Positions 1-7,889 of a stretch of 22,636 nucleotides of DNA are shown piece by piece. Source of the stretch: Gammaproteobacteria bacterium RIFCSPHIGHO2_12_FULL_37_14 (lineage in GTDB: Bacteria > Pseudomonadota > Gammaproteobacteria > DSM-16500). The notes beneath the pieces are model-generated. The model had not been told where the DNA came from, did no database searches, and saw only the letters and a program-made list of their open reading frames with translations. Within the stretch, counting starts at the first letter, position 1; each line of letters opens with the position of its first letter. The translations under genes and the position numbers were made by a program. The DNA is taken from assembly GCA_001801485.1 (NCBI GenBank), contig MGXV01000060.1:45774-68409 (forward strand). The letters run 5' to 3'.

Positions 1-562
1 GCTCTTGAGTAGCCGTATCGCGACTATCGGCAATAAAACGATAGGCTTGCAATAGTGCTGCTGGCCCCATGTATTTGTCTGGATTCCACCAAAAAGATGG
101 GCACGAGGAGGTACAACAGGCACAAAGAATACATTCATACAACCCATCCAATTTGCTTCTCTCTTCAGGCGATTGTAAACGTTCAGTAGCAGGTGCTGGA
201 TCATTATTTTGCAAATAAGGCTTGGCTTTTTCATATTGTTGATAAAACTGACTCATATCTACTACTAAATCGCGAACAACAGGTAAACCAGGTAACGGTC
301 GAATGACGATTGGTTCCTTTAAAGCAGAAAGATGCGTCGTACAAGCAAGTCGATTCTTGCCATTTATGTTCATACCATCCGAACCACAAACGCCTTCTCG
401 GCAAGAACGTCTCAAGGTTAAGCTTTCATCGATTTTATTTTTAATCGTCAACAATACATCCAACACCATCACGCATTGATGTTCTTTTACATCAATATCA
501 AAATCTTGCATATAAGGACTCTTATCTTTTTCAGGATTGTATCGATAGATAGAAAAACGCAT
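1..562 (-). CDS. sdhB: Succinate dehydrogenase iron-sulfur subunit (partial, C-terminus off the left edge)
   Basis: Electron-transfer subunit of succinate dehydrogenase (complex II). It passes electrons from the SdhA flavin through three Fe-S clusters to ubiquinone. Translating from the ATG at 562 gives an uninterrupted reading frame to the window edge, about 187 residues. The 2Fe-2S motif CREGVCGSDGMNINGKN and the start of the 4Fe-4S/3Fe-4S domain (CILCACCTSSCPSFWW) are both visible, followed by NPDKYMGPAALLQAYRF. A good ribosome site (AGAGGA) precedes the ATG. The gene follows sdhA after a 35-base gap, in the usual sdhCDAB order. Only the last 40 or so residues should be missing. Identification is secure from the cluster motifs and context. 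Confidence 0.96.
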   Translation of the reverse strand, partial: MRFSIYRYNPEKDKSPYMQDFDIDVKEHQCVMVLDVLLTIKNKIDESLTLRRSCREGVCGSDGMNINGKNRLACTTHLSALKEPIVIRPLPGLPVVRDLVVDMSQFYQQYEKAKPYLQNNDPAPATERLQSPEERSKLDGLYECILCACCTSSCPSFWWNPDKYMGPAALLQAYRFIADSRDTATQE

Positions 563-597
563 ATTGGAGTCCTCTTTATAAAATAACAAATATAAAC

Positions 598-2358
598 CTA
601 ATGAACCTCTTCTCTCGCTCTTAAGGCAATCGGTTCAATGTCTTGTGGTTTCATGTTAATTGAACGAAATAACATTTGCCCGTTCTCAAAATATAAAGAA
701 TGTTTCAACCAATTCTTATCGTCACGTTCAGGATAATCATAACGTGCATGAGCACCGCGGCTTTCTGTACGCGTTTCTGCACAATGCGCAGTAGCGATAG
801 CAGTCACCATGAGATTATCTAATTCAAGCGCCTCAATACGTGCGGTATTAAAACAATCACTTTTGTCTTTGATCGTTGCATAATTCAATCTATCTTTCAG
901 CTCTTCTAATTTAATAAACCCTGCTTTCATATTCACTTCTGTACGAAACACGCCAAAATCATCTTGCATAACTTTCTGCAAAGCACTGCGAATTTCATCC
1001 ACACTTTCACCATTTTGATTGCCATTCCAACGATACAGTCGAGATAATGCTTGTTCAATATCCGCAGAATTTGGCTCGCCAAGACTCAATCCTTGTTCAA
1101 TCGTTTGTTTAACATGCTTCCCAGCTGCGCGGCCGAATACAACTAAATCTAATAATGAATTTGCTCCTAGACGATTGGCGCCATGTACTGAAACGCAGGC
1201 GCATTCTCCTGCAGCATATAATCCCAATACTGTTTGATCTCCACCTTTAGTATTCGTGATCACTTGTGCATGATAATTGGTAGGAATACCTCCCATCACA
1301 TAGTGACAGGTAGGCACGACTGGAATCGGTTCTTTGATAGGATCGGTACCGGCAAATGTAATCGCTAATTCGCGTATACCAGGTAGACGGGTTTTAATAA
1401 CTTCTGCACCCAAATGATCCGCTTTTAATAAAACATAATCCCCTTTCGGACCGCATCCTCGCCCTTCACGAATTTCAATCGCTACACAACGAGAAACAAT
1501 ATCACGACAGGAAAGATCTTTAAGATGCGGCGCATAACGTTCCATAAAACGTTCGCCATTTTTATTGATTAGATAACCACCTTCACCTCGAACACTTTCA
1601 CTAATTAAAGAACCTGATCCATAAATACCCGTAGGATGAAATTGCCAAAATTCCATATCTTGGAGCGGATACCCAGCGCGCAATACCATCCCCATTCCAT
1701 CGCCTGTATTAATATGAGCATTAGTAGTGGATTGATAAATACGTCCTGCCCCACCAGTCGCTAAAATAGTAGCCTTGGCATGGATAAAAACGACTTCACC
1801 AGTTTCTATACAAATGGCTGTTACCCCAACTACCCCACTTTGATTTTTTACTAAATCAATGGCAAACCATTCATTAAAAAAACGTGCTTTAGCCTGGAGA
1901 TTTTTTTGGTAGAGCGTATGCAACATGGCGTGCCCAGTCCGATCCGCTGCACAACACGTTCGATGCGCTTGTTCTTTACCATATTCACGTGTTGCTCCAC
2001 CAAAAGCCCGTTGATAAATTTTACCGTTTTCAATTCGTGAAAAAGGTAATCCCATATGTTCTAATTCATAAATAGATTGGGGAGCATTTTTACACATATA
2101 TTCAATTGCGTCTTGATCACCTAAAAAATCAGAACCGACAACTGTATCGTACATATGCCAACGCCAATCATCTGGTTCTGCATTACCCAGAGCAGCATTA
2201 ATACCACCTTGCGCCGATACAGTATGAGAACGCGTAGGAAACACTTTAGAAATGACCGCAACATTCAGGCCACCCTGGGAAAGCTCTATGGCGGCGCGCA
2301 ATCCAGCCCCTCCTCCACCTACAATAACCGCATCAAATGTGTGGGTTGCAACTTTCAT
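598..2358 (-). CDS. sdhA: Succinate dehydrogenase flavoprotein subunit
   Basis: Catalytic subunit of complex II, oxidising succinate to fumarate at the inner face of the cytoplasmic membrane. It has 586 residues, the normal length. The N-terminal dinucleotide-binding motif is [13 protein letters not shown] (residues 11-23). The covalent FAD-attachment histidine lies in SHTVSAQGG (His45, the same number as in E. coli). The substrate-binding loops are [23 protein letters not shown] and [21 protein letters not shown], and the C-terminus has the typical [14 protein letters not shown]. The start codon lies 3 bases after the sdhD stop, so the two are probably translationally coupled. Nothing unusual is seen. 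Confidence 0.98.
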   Translation of the reverse strand: MKVATHTFDAVIVGGGGAGLRAAIELSQGGLNVAVISKVFPTRSHTVSAQGGINAALGNAEPDDWRWHMYDTVVGSDFLGDQDAIEYMCKNAPQSIYELEHMGLPFSRIENGKIYQRAFGGATREYGKEQAHRTCCAADRTGHAMLHTLYQKNLQAKARFFNEWFAIDLVKNQSGVVGVTAICIETGEVVFIHAKATILATGGAGRIYQSTTNAHINTGDGMGMVLRAGYPLQDMEFWQFHPTGIYGSGSLISESVRGEGGYLINKNGERFMERYAPHLKDLSCRDIVSRCVAIEIREGRGCGPKGDYVLLKADHLGAEVIKTRLPGIRELAITFAGTDPIKEPIPVVPTCHYVMGGIPTNYHAQVITNTKGGDQTVLGLYAAGECACVSVHGANRLGANSLLDLVVFGRAAGKHVKQTIEQGLSLGEPNSADIEQALSRLYRWNGNQNGESVDEIRSALQKVMQDDFGVFRTEVNMKAGFIKLEELKDRLNYATIKDKSDCFNTARIEALELDNLMVTAIATAHCAETRTESRGAHARYDYPERDDKNWLKHSLYFENGQMLFRSINMKPQDIEPIALRAREEVH

Positions 2359-2361
2359 CAG

Positions 2362-2709
2362 TTAAACACTCCATAAAATCAACATGCCCCAGAGCAAGCA
2401 TGTGATTAACATCATCAATACAAAAAAATTTAAAATGGCACGAATAACATAGGGTTTGACATAATCAGTTAAGACTGTCCATATCCCCACCCATGCATGA
2501 AAAGATAGACTAACCATAAAAAGCAGGGTGGCAATTTTCATCCAATCTCGAGAAAATAAATAATGCCATTCTGCATAAGAGAGATTAGGATTCATCACAA
2601 AATAAAACATCATGGAGATGATGTAAATCACCATTAACACAGCTGATATGCGTTGAATCACCCATTCACTTAATCCCTGATGATTCACTCCCAATACTGA
2701 TTTCACCAT
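2362..2709 (-). CDS. sdhD: Succinate dehydrogenase membrane anchor subunit D
   Basis: Small membrane anchor of complex II, helping to bind heme b and ubiquinone. From the ATG at 2709 it has 115 residues (MVKSVLGVNHQGLSEWVIQR...), matching the usual SdhD length. A longer reading to 2760 would run well into sdhC, so I chose the internal ATG, which is preceded by an AGGTG ribosome site. Three hydrophobic segments are visible (roughly residues 18-38, 54-76 and 89-112). The region FHAWVGIWTVLTDYVKP carries the heme-proximal histidine and the aspartate-tyrosine pair typical of SdhD. The start overlaps the sdhC stop by 7 bases. Confidence 0.93.
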   Translation of the reverse strand: MVKSVLGVNHQGLSEWVIQRISAVLMVIYIISMMFYFVMNPNLSYAEWHYLFSRDWMKIATLLFMVSLSFHAWVGIWTVLTDYVKPYVIRAILNFFVLMMLITCLLWGMLILWSV

Positions 2710-3074
2710 ATCCAAACACCTATTAAGAAGAGAAGAAAAATTGAAAGAATAAATGTCCAAAGTGCTAATTGCCTTCCAACAGCCAAAGATGTTCCAATGT
2801 GAATATCCATTAATAAATGCCGAATTCCTGCAATCAGGTGATAGCAGAATGGAATAAATAATATTAATAAAGTTAATTTAACAAAAAAAAGGTTTGCCCA
2901 TTCCTGAAACATTTCAAAGCCATCACTGGTCAAAGAAAGCGCTAATCCCCACAGAATAAAAGGAATAAGAAAAAACAACACGACCCCTGAGATACGATGT
3001 AAAATAGAAACAATTGCAGGAAGAGGAAAATGGATAGTAAAAAGATTGAGATTTTTTAGTCTTGTATGATTCAC
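2703..3074 (-). CDS. sdhC: Succinate dehydrogenase cytochrome b556 subunit C
   Basis: First gene of the sdhCDAB operon, a 123-residue, three-helix membrane subunit that ligates heme b and forms the quinone site with SdhB and SdhD. The quinone-site signature SILHRISG lies at about residues 24-31, and the heme-ligand histidine is in YHLIAGIRHLLMD. The start is a GTG at 3074 preceded by AAGGATAAGG, which is a plausible ribosome site. A strong sigma-70 type promoter sits about 20 bases further upstream. Length and motifs are typical of the family. Confidence 0.94.
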   Translation of the reverse strand: MNHTRLKNLNLFTIHFPLPAIVSILHRISGVVLFFLIPFILWGLALSLTSDGFEMFQEWANLFFVKLTLLILFIPFCYHLIAGIRHLLMDIHIGTSLAVGRQLALWTFILSIFLLFLIGVWIW

Positions 3075-3100
3075 GTGCCTTATCCTTCAACATAGGATAG

Positions 3101-3128
3101 TTGATTATATCTCGAGACTTTGATAAAT
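3101..3128 (+). promoter_or_regulatory. gltA: Possible gltA promoter overlapping the sdh promoter
   Basis: On the plus strand TTGATT (3101-3106) can act as a -35 element, with a weak -10 (GATAAA or ATAAAT, 3122-3128) 15-16 bases downstream. The element overlaps the sdhC promoter on the opposite strand almost completely. The -10 match is only moderate, so the exact position is uncertain. Confidence 0.35.
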
Positions 3129-3131
3129 CAA
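3104..3131 (-). promoter_or_regulatory. sdhCDAB promoter
   Basis: On the minus strand, TTGATT (3131-3126) is followed after 16 bases by a perfect TATAAT (3109-3104). Transcription would start near 3097, leaving a short leader before the sdhC GTG. This is the best promoter match I found in the window. It lies in the 101-bp gap shared with gltA. Confidence 0.6.
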
Positions 3132-3175
3132 ATGGTTAAGCGTATTCTGTGTACTTAGACGGGAGAATCCCTTAT

Positions 3176-4462
3176 ATGGCCGGCAAAAAAGCGAAATTAT
3201 CGATCGATGATAAAACCATAGAATTTGATATTCTCTCCGGAACATTGGGACCAGATGTCATTGATATCAATTCGCTCTTCAAAAGTGGTTATTTTACTTA
3301 CGATGTTGGGTTTAATTCTACTGCTGCCTGCGAATCAAAAATTACCTTTATTGATGGCGACAAAGGTGTGCTGCTTTACCGGGGTTACCCTATTGAGCAA
3401 CTGGCTCGTCATTCAAACTTTCTCGAAGTTTGCTATTTGCTGCTAAATGGAGAACTGCCTTCATCCACTCAATACCTGGATTTTTGTAAAGACATCACTC
3501 ATCACACGATGATGCATGAGCAAATTAGTAATTTTTATAATGGCTTTCGCCGAGATGCTCATCCTATGGCTATCATGGTCGGTGTGGTAGGCGCATTATC
3601 TGCTTTCTATCACGATACCTTAGATATCAATAATCCAGAACATCGAGTCATTTCAGCATTACGTTTAATTGGCAAAATGCCAACGATCGCCGCCATGTGT
3701 TACAAGTATTCAATTGGTCAGCCATTTATGCCGCCGCAAAATCATCTTTCCTATGCTGAAAATTTTTTACATATGATGTACGCCACGCCTTGTGAAGAAT
3801 TAAAGATTAATCCTACCTTGGTGCGAGCTATTGATAGAATTTTTATCTTACATGCAGATCATGAACAAAATGCTTCAACTTCCACTGTTAGATTAGCTGG
3901 CTCGACTGGAGCCAATCCTTTTGCCTGTATTTCAGCTGGTATCGGTGCGCTTTGGGGTCCCGCTCATGGTGGAGCGAACGAAGCAGTTTTAAATATGTTG
4001 CATGAAATTGGCGACATCAGCCATATCAACAAATTTATTGCTCGCGCTAAAGATCCAAATGATAGCTTTCGTTTAATGGGTTTTGGACATCGTGTATATA
4101 AAAATTATGATCCACGTGCCAAAGTGATGCGTGAAACTTGTCATGAAGTATTAGAAGCTGTTGGGTTACATAATGCTCCCATGTTCAAACTCGCAATGGA
4201 ATTAGAAAGAATTGCATTACAAGATGATTACTTTATAGAGAAAAAACTTTATCCCAATGTTGATTTCTATTCAGGCATCACCTTAAGCGCTATTGGTATC
4301 CCCTCCAATATGTTTACCGTTATTTTCGCATTAGCACGAACCGTCGGCTGGGTCGCTCAATGGAATGAAATGATTAGCAACCCCTATCGATTAGGTCGAC
4401 CGCGACAACTTTATACTGGCTATAAAGAAAGAGATTATCAGGAAATAAAAAATCGCAACTAA
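3176..4462 (+). CDS. gltA: Citrate synthase (type II)
   Basis: Condenses acetyl-CoA with oxaloacetate to citrate in the TCA cycle. From the ATG at 3176 it has 428 residues, the usual length for the gammaproteobacterial hexameric enzyme. An in-frame GTG 27 bases upstream is less likely because GGGAGA lies just before the ATG. The catalytic residues fall at nearly E. coli numbering: His264 in [15 protein letters not shown], His305 in [15 protein letters not shown] and Asp363 in NVDFYSG. The gene diverges from sdhCDAB and ends 3 bases before the convergent membrane-barrel gene, with no clear terminator between them. Confidence 0.97.
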   Translation: MAGKKAKLSIDDKTIEFDILSGTLGPDVIDINSLFKSGYFTYDVGFNSTAACESKITFIDGDKGVLLYRGYPIEQLARHSNFLEVCYLLLNGELPSSTQYLDFCKDITHHTMMHEQISNFYNGFRRDAHPMAIMVGVVGALSAFYHDTLDINNPEHRVISALRLIGKMPTIAAMCYKYSIGQPFMPPQNHLSYAENFLHMMYATPCEELKINPTLVRAIDRIFILHADHEQNASTSTVRLAGSTGANPFACISAGIGALWGPAHGGANEAVLNMLHEIGDISHINKFIARAKDPNDSFRLMGFGHRVYKNYDPRAKVMRETCHEVLEAVGLHNAPMFKLAMELERIALQDDYFIEKKLYPNVDFYSGITLSAIGIPSNMFTVIFALARTVGWVAQWNEMISNPYRLGRPRQLYTGYKERDYQEIKNRN

Positions 4463-4465
4463 ATC

Positions 4466-5008
4466 CTAGAAAAATAAAAAGCTCATACCCGCATCCACAA
4501 AAATGTCATTTTTACCTCCGACAAATGTATAAAAGTCACGAGCATCGAATCGAAAAGCAATGGATGGATGAATAAAGATTTGCACGCCCCCACCCGCATT
4601 CATATTACCTTGATTATGAGCATCACTACCATTAGGGTTTAAGCCAAGTACGCCTACACCTGCTAACAGAAAGGGTTCAAGAATATTTTTATACGGCTTG
4701 AAATGATAAATAGTATCCATTGCCAATAAACTACCATTCACTTGCTGACCATTATCATCCGCTTGCCGTGACGGTGTGTTAAAAACACCGACTAAACCTT
4801 CTATTCCCCAATAATCCGTTAAGCTATATCCGAATGCCAGAAATGGGACGCCGGTGTTATCAATTTGACGATTTGAGGCAAAATAATAATATCCCTCGCC
4901 AAATGATATTGTCATTGCTCCAGCTCGATTTCCAGCATAAATGTCGCCAGAAATGACAGCGGCAATAATTGATGTGCATAATAGCAAAAAAAAATTGAAT
5001 CTTTCCAT
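4466..5008 (-). CDS. Outer-membrane beta-barrel protein
   Basis: Predicted 180-residue exported protein. The ATG at 5008 is preferred over a longer reading to 5044 because AAAGGA lies 8 bases before it. The resulting N-terminus is a clean signal peptide (MERFNFFLLLCTSIIAAVIS, cleavage probably after the Ala at residue 25). The mature part alternates short polar turns with strands rich in Gly and aromatic residues, and it ends in phenylalanine (GMSFLFF), the usual recognition signal of BAM-inserted proteins. The pattern (FGYSLTDYWGIEGLVG, FLLAGVGVLGLN, FRFDARDFYTF) fits the small OmpA-type/OmpW-like eight-strand barrels. Substrate or role cannot be read from the sequence. Confidence 0.75.
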   Translation of the reverse strand: MERFNFFLLLCTSIIAAVISGDIYAGNRAGAMTISFGEGYYYFASNRQIDNTGVPFLAFGYSLTDYWGIEGLVGVFNTPSRQADDNGQQVNGSLLAMDTIYHFKPYKNILEPFLLAGVGVLGLNPNGSDAHNQGNMNAGGGVQIFIHPSIAFRFDARDFYTFVGGKNDIFVDAGMSFLFF

Positions 5009-5081
5009 GTCATGTATCCTTTCACTGACTGTTGCTAACTTCATAGCATGTCGATTTTAGCCCACTTTGCGCGCTTTTCGA

Positions 5082-5115
5082 AAGAAGTTTCCGCATTTTC
5101 TAACGGAAACTTCTT
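5082..5115. terminator. Hairpin between the barrel gene and the flavoprotein gene
   Basis: Perfect 12-bp inverted repeat, AAGAAGTTTCCG (5082-5093) and CGGAAACTTCTT (5104-5115), with a 10-base loop. It starts 11 bases after the stop of the minus-strand flavoprotein gene, so it is a likely terminator for that gene. Only a short U-rich stretch follows, so termination may be incomplete. Confidence 0.55.
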
Positions 5116-5126
5116 ATTTAATATGA

Positions 5127-6413
5127 TTACATAATTGAACAACCTTTGTGCTTCGGGACAATCGCCACATCATTTTGCTCGCTAGATTGTACTGAACTGA
5201 AGAAGGAACTTTTAAAGAATCCAGATGACGGTTCCTCACTTGCCTTTGCATGCCTCACAAATTCCTTAGCACCGGGTATAATAGCAACTTTTACCTTATT
5301 TACAGGAAGGTGCTGGACAGTATAGGCTGTCGATGCTAAAGAGCTTACTTTCCAATCTCTTAAAGAAGCCATGATGTCCTCATGTTTTATTAACTTTTGC
5401 ATATAACGTGTATAAAATTCCGTAGGTTCCAGTAGCGTTTCGTTTGAAAGTTTAGATTTTTTAAATGATGAAAAAAGCGATTCTTTTTTAATCTTTTCTT
5501 GTTTAAGAAGCGCACAAACAGTTTTAGCCAATCTTGTGCTACATAAAAAGCCATTATTTAAACTACGAAAATATGGTACCCCAAAAGCTGCATCACCAAC
5601 CAACATGTAGGTGATGTTATTATCTCGCTTGACGAAATCCTTACTAGCATAAACAGGTAAATTAGTGACTGATATGCGTTCACTATTTTCTTCGCGGATT
5701 TCACCGATCATCGTTTGGCGTGCATCCAACCACCCTGTCATACTCTTATATAACGATGAATCAATTTTATTTTTATCAGTTAAATGATATGGCGCTTTGA
5801 AAGTTGCCATTTTCATTGCATCATAGGTTTTTTCATCAATAAAAATACGAATGGCAACAGAAGTTTTACCCTCACTTTCCTTACCAATAAATTCAATGAC
5901 AGGGTGTTTAGCGTATTGAAGCGCCAAGCTTCCTTCGCCTAATACAGGCATCGCTCGGGTACTACCCAATACGTCATATTTAACTTCAGCAATATATCGT
6001 AAGGTTTTTTTAAGTTGATATTCTTGGTTAAAAATTTGTTCATGAACTTTACTATGTGAGCCATCTGCACCAATAATAATTTCGGCGCTAGGATATTCAT
6101 ACTGCAACGCTCTGCAGTCATTTATTTCTTTGTATATAATATCAATACCTAATTTTCTTGCGTAATTTAATAATAAATCTTCTAACTCATTGGTACGAAT
6201 TTTAGATGGCAAACGACTAATAAATTTTTGGAAATCTTCATTAGGATGCGAGCCCTTAAATGAACTGGACTCAATAAATAATGAGTGACTACGTTTATAT
6301 TCAGCATGTTTCTCTATCATTAATAGCGGTAAATCAGGATAATATAATTTGGTTTGAATGGCCGTCATTAATCCTACTGGTCCAGCACCAACAAATATGA
6401 CTCTTGGATGCAT
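5127..6413 (-). CDS. FAD-dependent class A monooxygenase-like protein with a C-terminal CaaX box
   Basis: A 428-residue flavoprotein. FAD-binding features are visible: the dinucleotide motif VGAGPVGLMTAIQ (residues 8-20), an Arg/Glu in IRTNELEDLL (72-81), the IIGADGSHSKVH motif (113-124) and the second FAD-ribityl motif MLVGDAAFGVPYFRSLNNG (270-288). This is the group A flavin monooxygenase layout (PHBH/UbiH/MICAL fold). The spacing of the first three motifs resembles the MICAL monooxygenase domain, but that is from memory. After the flavin fold a Ser/Lys-rich tail ends in KHKGCSIM followed by a stop codon. Cys425-Ser-Ile-Met is a textbook farnesylation box with basic residues before it. GAGGAAAAG precedes the ATG. 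Substrate unknown. A role as a secreted, host-lipidated effector is inference. Confidence 0.8.
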   Translation of the reverse strand: MHPRVIFVGAGPVGLMTAIQTKLYYPDLPLLMIEKHAEYKRSHSLFIESSSFKGSHPNEDFQKFISRLPSKIRTNELEDLLLNYARKLGIDIIYKEINDCRALQYEYPSAEIIIGADGSHSKVHEQIFNQEYQLKKTLRYIAEVKYDVLGSTRAMPVLGEGSLALQYAKHPVIEFIGKESEGKTSVAIRIFIDEKTYDAMKMATFKAPYHLTDKNKIDSSLYKSMTGWLDARQTMIGEIREENSERISVTNLPVYASKDFVKRDNNITYMLVGDAAFGVPYFRSLNNGFLCSTRLAKTVCALLKQEKIKKESLFSSFKKSKLSNETLLEPTEFYTRYMQKLIKHEDIMASLRDWKVSSLASTAYTVQHLPVNKVKVAIIPGAKEFVRHAKASEEPSSGFFKSSFFSSVQSSEQNDVAIVPKHKGCSIM

Positions 6414-6427
6414 CGTCTTTTCCTCTT

Positions 6428-6619
6428 TTATAAGTTTTTACCTAAATAAGCTTGCATGTCTGCACTGAGTGTCGCGGGTTTATACTCCTGTCCACCCAAA
6501 AACATACGATCATTCCAAGACCATACTGCCATGCCCAAAAAATGAGAATCATGTCTAACATGATTAGCCTCGAGCATAGCAAAAACAAGTTGCACATAAT
6601 CTAGTTGTTGATATCCCAT
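6428..6619 (-). pseudogene. Possible C-terminal remnant of a larger protein
   Basis: A 63-residue frame (starting MGYQQLDYVQLVFAMLEANH) whose stop is 14 bases before the start of the flavoprotein gene. Its content (FLGMAVWSWNDR, then GGQEYKPATLSADMQAYLGK) reads like the last helix-strand-helix of a TIM-barrel glycoside hydrolase, but I cannot name the family. There is no good ribosome site, and an in-frame stop lies eight codons before the ATG. A truncated gene end seems likelier than a functional small protein. It could still be a short expressed ORF. Confidence 0.35.
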
Positions 6620-6820
6620 TGGGAAATACAGGGAAAAGAAGATCTTATATTTTGAGCAATTTTAGCAAAATAGTGGGCTTTTGTATAGCAAGATTTCATT
6701 GCTATCTTAGCTAACTTGATATATGGTTCGTCACTTCCAACGTTATCCTTCCAAACGAAATGTTGGATATCATTATACAATAATTAATTGTTTATATTTA
6801 AACAGCGAGTGGAGTGTGGC

Positions 6821-7123
6821 ATGCCTAAAAAAACTAAATTAAAATCCTCTGAATCTATAGAATTAAAATGCGTCACTTATATAGCTACCCTAACAAGGCT
6901 CAAAACCGAACTTCAAAATGAAATGAGCAAAGAATGCGATCCTCTATTAATAAAAAGTTTTGATTCTTATTCAACATGCGAAAAAAAAGTGGTTGATAAT
7001 TTTTCTACCAAACTTGATACTTATCTTGAAGGCACCAATTTATCTCTGTATAACTCTTACCAAGAGTGTGTTAAATCCGAAACCAATAAAGAGAATTCTC
7101 ATCCCATGCGAAATAAAATCTAG
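6821..7123 (+). CDS. Small hypothetical protein
   Basis: Predicted 100-residue soluble protein beginning [16 protein letters not shown]. The ATG at 6821 is chosen because GTGGAG lies just before it; a TTG 33 bases upstream is weaker. It is charged and likely helical throughout, with four cysteines (in LKCVTY, KECDPL, STCEKK and QECVKS) that could bind metal or form disulfides. There is no signal peptide, membrane segment or recognisable domain. Its stop lies 1 base from the 3' end of the convergent tRNA-Ala gene, so no terminator can fit between them. I do not recognise the family. Real coding status is moderately supported by the start context. Confidence 0.5.
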   Translation: MPKKTKLKSSESIELKCVTYIATLTRLKTELQNEMSKECDPLLIKSFDSYSTCEKKVVDNFSTKLDTYLEGTNLSLYNSYQECVKSETNKENSHPMRNKI

Positions 7124-7124
7124 T

Positions 7125-7197
<73 letters not shown>

Positions 7198-7342
7198 ATG
7201 TATACAATGTTAATGTAGAGCATAAATTTCAAGTGTGGCAATATCTCTCACGTTGAAAGATGTTAAACAAAAGTATCTAGGGATTCAAGCTAAGTGAGCG
7301 TACAAATTAGAATACTAGGGGCTGTTGACAATTCAACTCACT

Positions 7343-7380
7343 GTCATCCTGACACCGAGTAAAACGAGGTGGAAGGATCT
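7343..7380. repeat. Left palindromic repeat flanking the GIY-YIG gene
   Basis: The segment starts GTCATCCTGA (7343) and ends AAGGATCT (7380), with an internal CACC...GGTG pairing, so it can fold on itself. It is an inverted copy of the element at 7707-7731: the outer bases match and the centre differs. Repeats with the outer pattern GTCATCCTGA...AAGGATC are widely dispersed in many bacterial genomes (from memory). Confidence 0.6.
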
Positions 7381-7382
7381 GG

Positions 7383-7670
7383 TTAAAATTTCCATGACAA
7401 TGATAAATCATCCCAGCCTGGATTACTTTCTTCAATCAATGCAATTTTTTTGATACGCAACCATCCTTTCAGTTGTTTTTCTCTGTAAATAGCATCTCTT
7501 ATATTGTTGGTTGTTTCATAATAAACGAGCTTTGTTAAATTATATCTTTTCGTAAAGCCGCTGATAAGCTTATTTTTGTGCTCATACATTCTACGCTCTA
7601 AATTATTGGTGACGCCTATATACAATGTTCTTGCTGTATTAGATAAAATATAAACACAATAATTTCGCAT
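7383..7670 (-). CDS. GIY-YIG nuclease family protein (small, UvrC-N-like)
   Basis: A 95-residue stand-alone GIY-YIG domain. The motif pair is CVYILSN...LYIGVTNNLERRMYEHK, with the catalytic Arg in ERR and the downstream Glu in AIYREKQLKGW. The C-terminus has the family's usual IALIEESNPGWDDL. The ATG at 7670 is preferred over a TTG 15 bases upstream because it starts directly before the conserved YVYIL-like strand. No clear ribosome site is seen. The gene is bracketed within 40 bases on either side by inverted copies of a palindromic repeat, and it lies in a region otherwise empty of genes. Small GIY-YIG proteins of this group are generally annotated as predicted endonucleases of unknown role. 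An excision or repeat-processing activity is inference. Confidence 0.85.
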   Translation of the reverse strand: MRNYCVYILSNTARTLYIGVTNNLERRMYEHKNKLISGFTKRYNLTKLVYYETTNNIRDAIYREKQLKGWLRIKKIALIEESNPGWDDLSLSWKF

Positions 7671-7706
7671 AGAAATTCTAATCAAAGTGGATTTAAACTT
7701 GATAGT

Positions 7707-7731
7707 GATCCTTCGCTGCGCTCAGGATGAC
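7707..7731. repeat. Right palindromic repeat flanking the GIY-YIG gene
   Basis: GATCCTTCG at one end and CTCAGGATGAC at the other form an imperfect palindrome. The element is the inverted counterpart of the one at 7343-7380, so the pair bounds the GIY-YIG gene. No target-site duplication is visible outside the pair. Confidence 0.6.
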
Positions 7732-7808
7732 AAGACATGGATGTTTTTTGGAAACATTTATTTTACATGGGTAACCATAAATATCCACACGCTAAGGCTA
7801 ACATCGAG

Positions 7809-7846
7809 GTCGCCAGTATATTGAATGTCATTTGCTGAACGGATAC
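7809..7846 (+). repeat. Short interspersed repeat, copy 1
   Basis: Bases 7823-7846 (core TTTGCTGAAC) match 11810-11833 at 22 of 24 positions; both copies are intergenic and on the plus strand. The overlapping bases 7809-7832 also match 10297-10320, inside the VUT transporter gene, at 22 of 24. This could be a trace of duplication and decay, or an uncharacterised short repeat. Confidence 0.45.
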
Positions 7847-7889
7847 TATTTATGCAATCTCTATCTATATAAACAAACGAAATAAATAT

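Noticed and set aside
1019..1237. Plus-strand frame inside sdhA
   Set aside because: It is the antisense shadow of a highly conserved gene, as are the similar frames at 2155-2376, 11471-11707, 12971-13445, 17974-18210 and 20504-20695.
3119..3132. FNR/CRP-like box TTTGATAAATCAAA between sdhC and gltA
   Set aside because: The half sites TTGAT/ATCAA are right for FNR, but they are 2 bases apart instead of 4, and the sequence is explained by the overlapping promoter elements.
5939..6121. Minus-strand frame inside the flavoprotein gene
   Set aside because: It is a frame-shifted shadow of the flavin domain without its own start signals.
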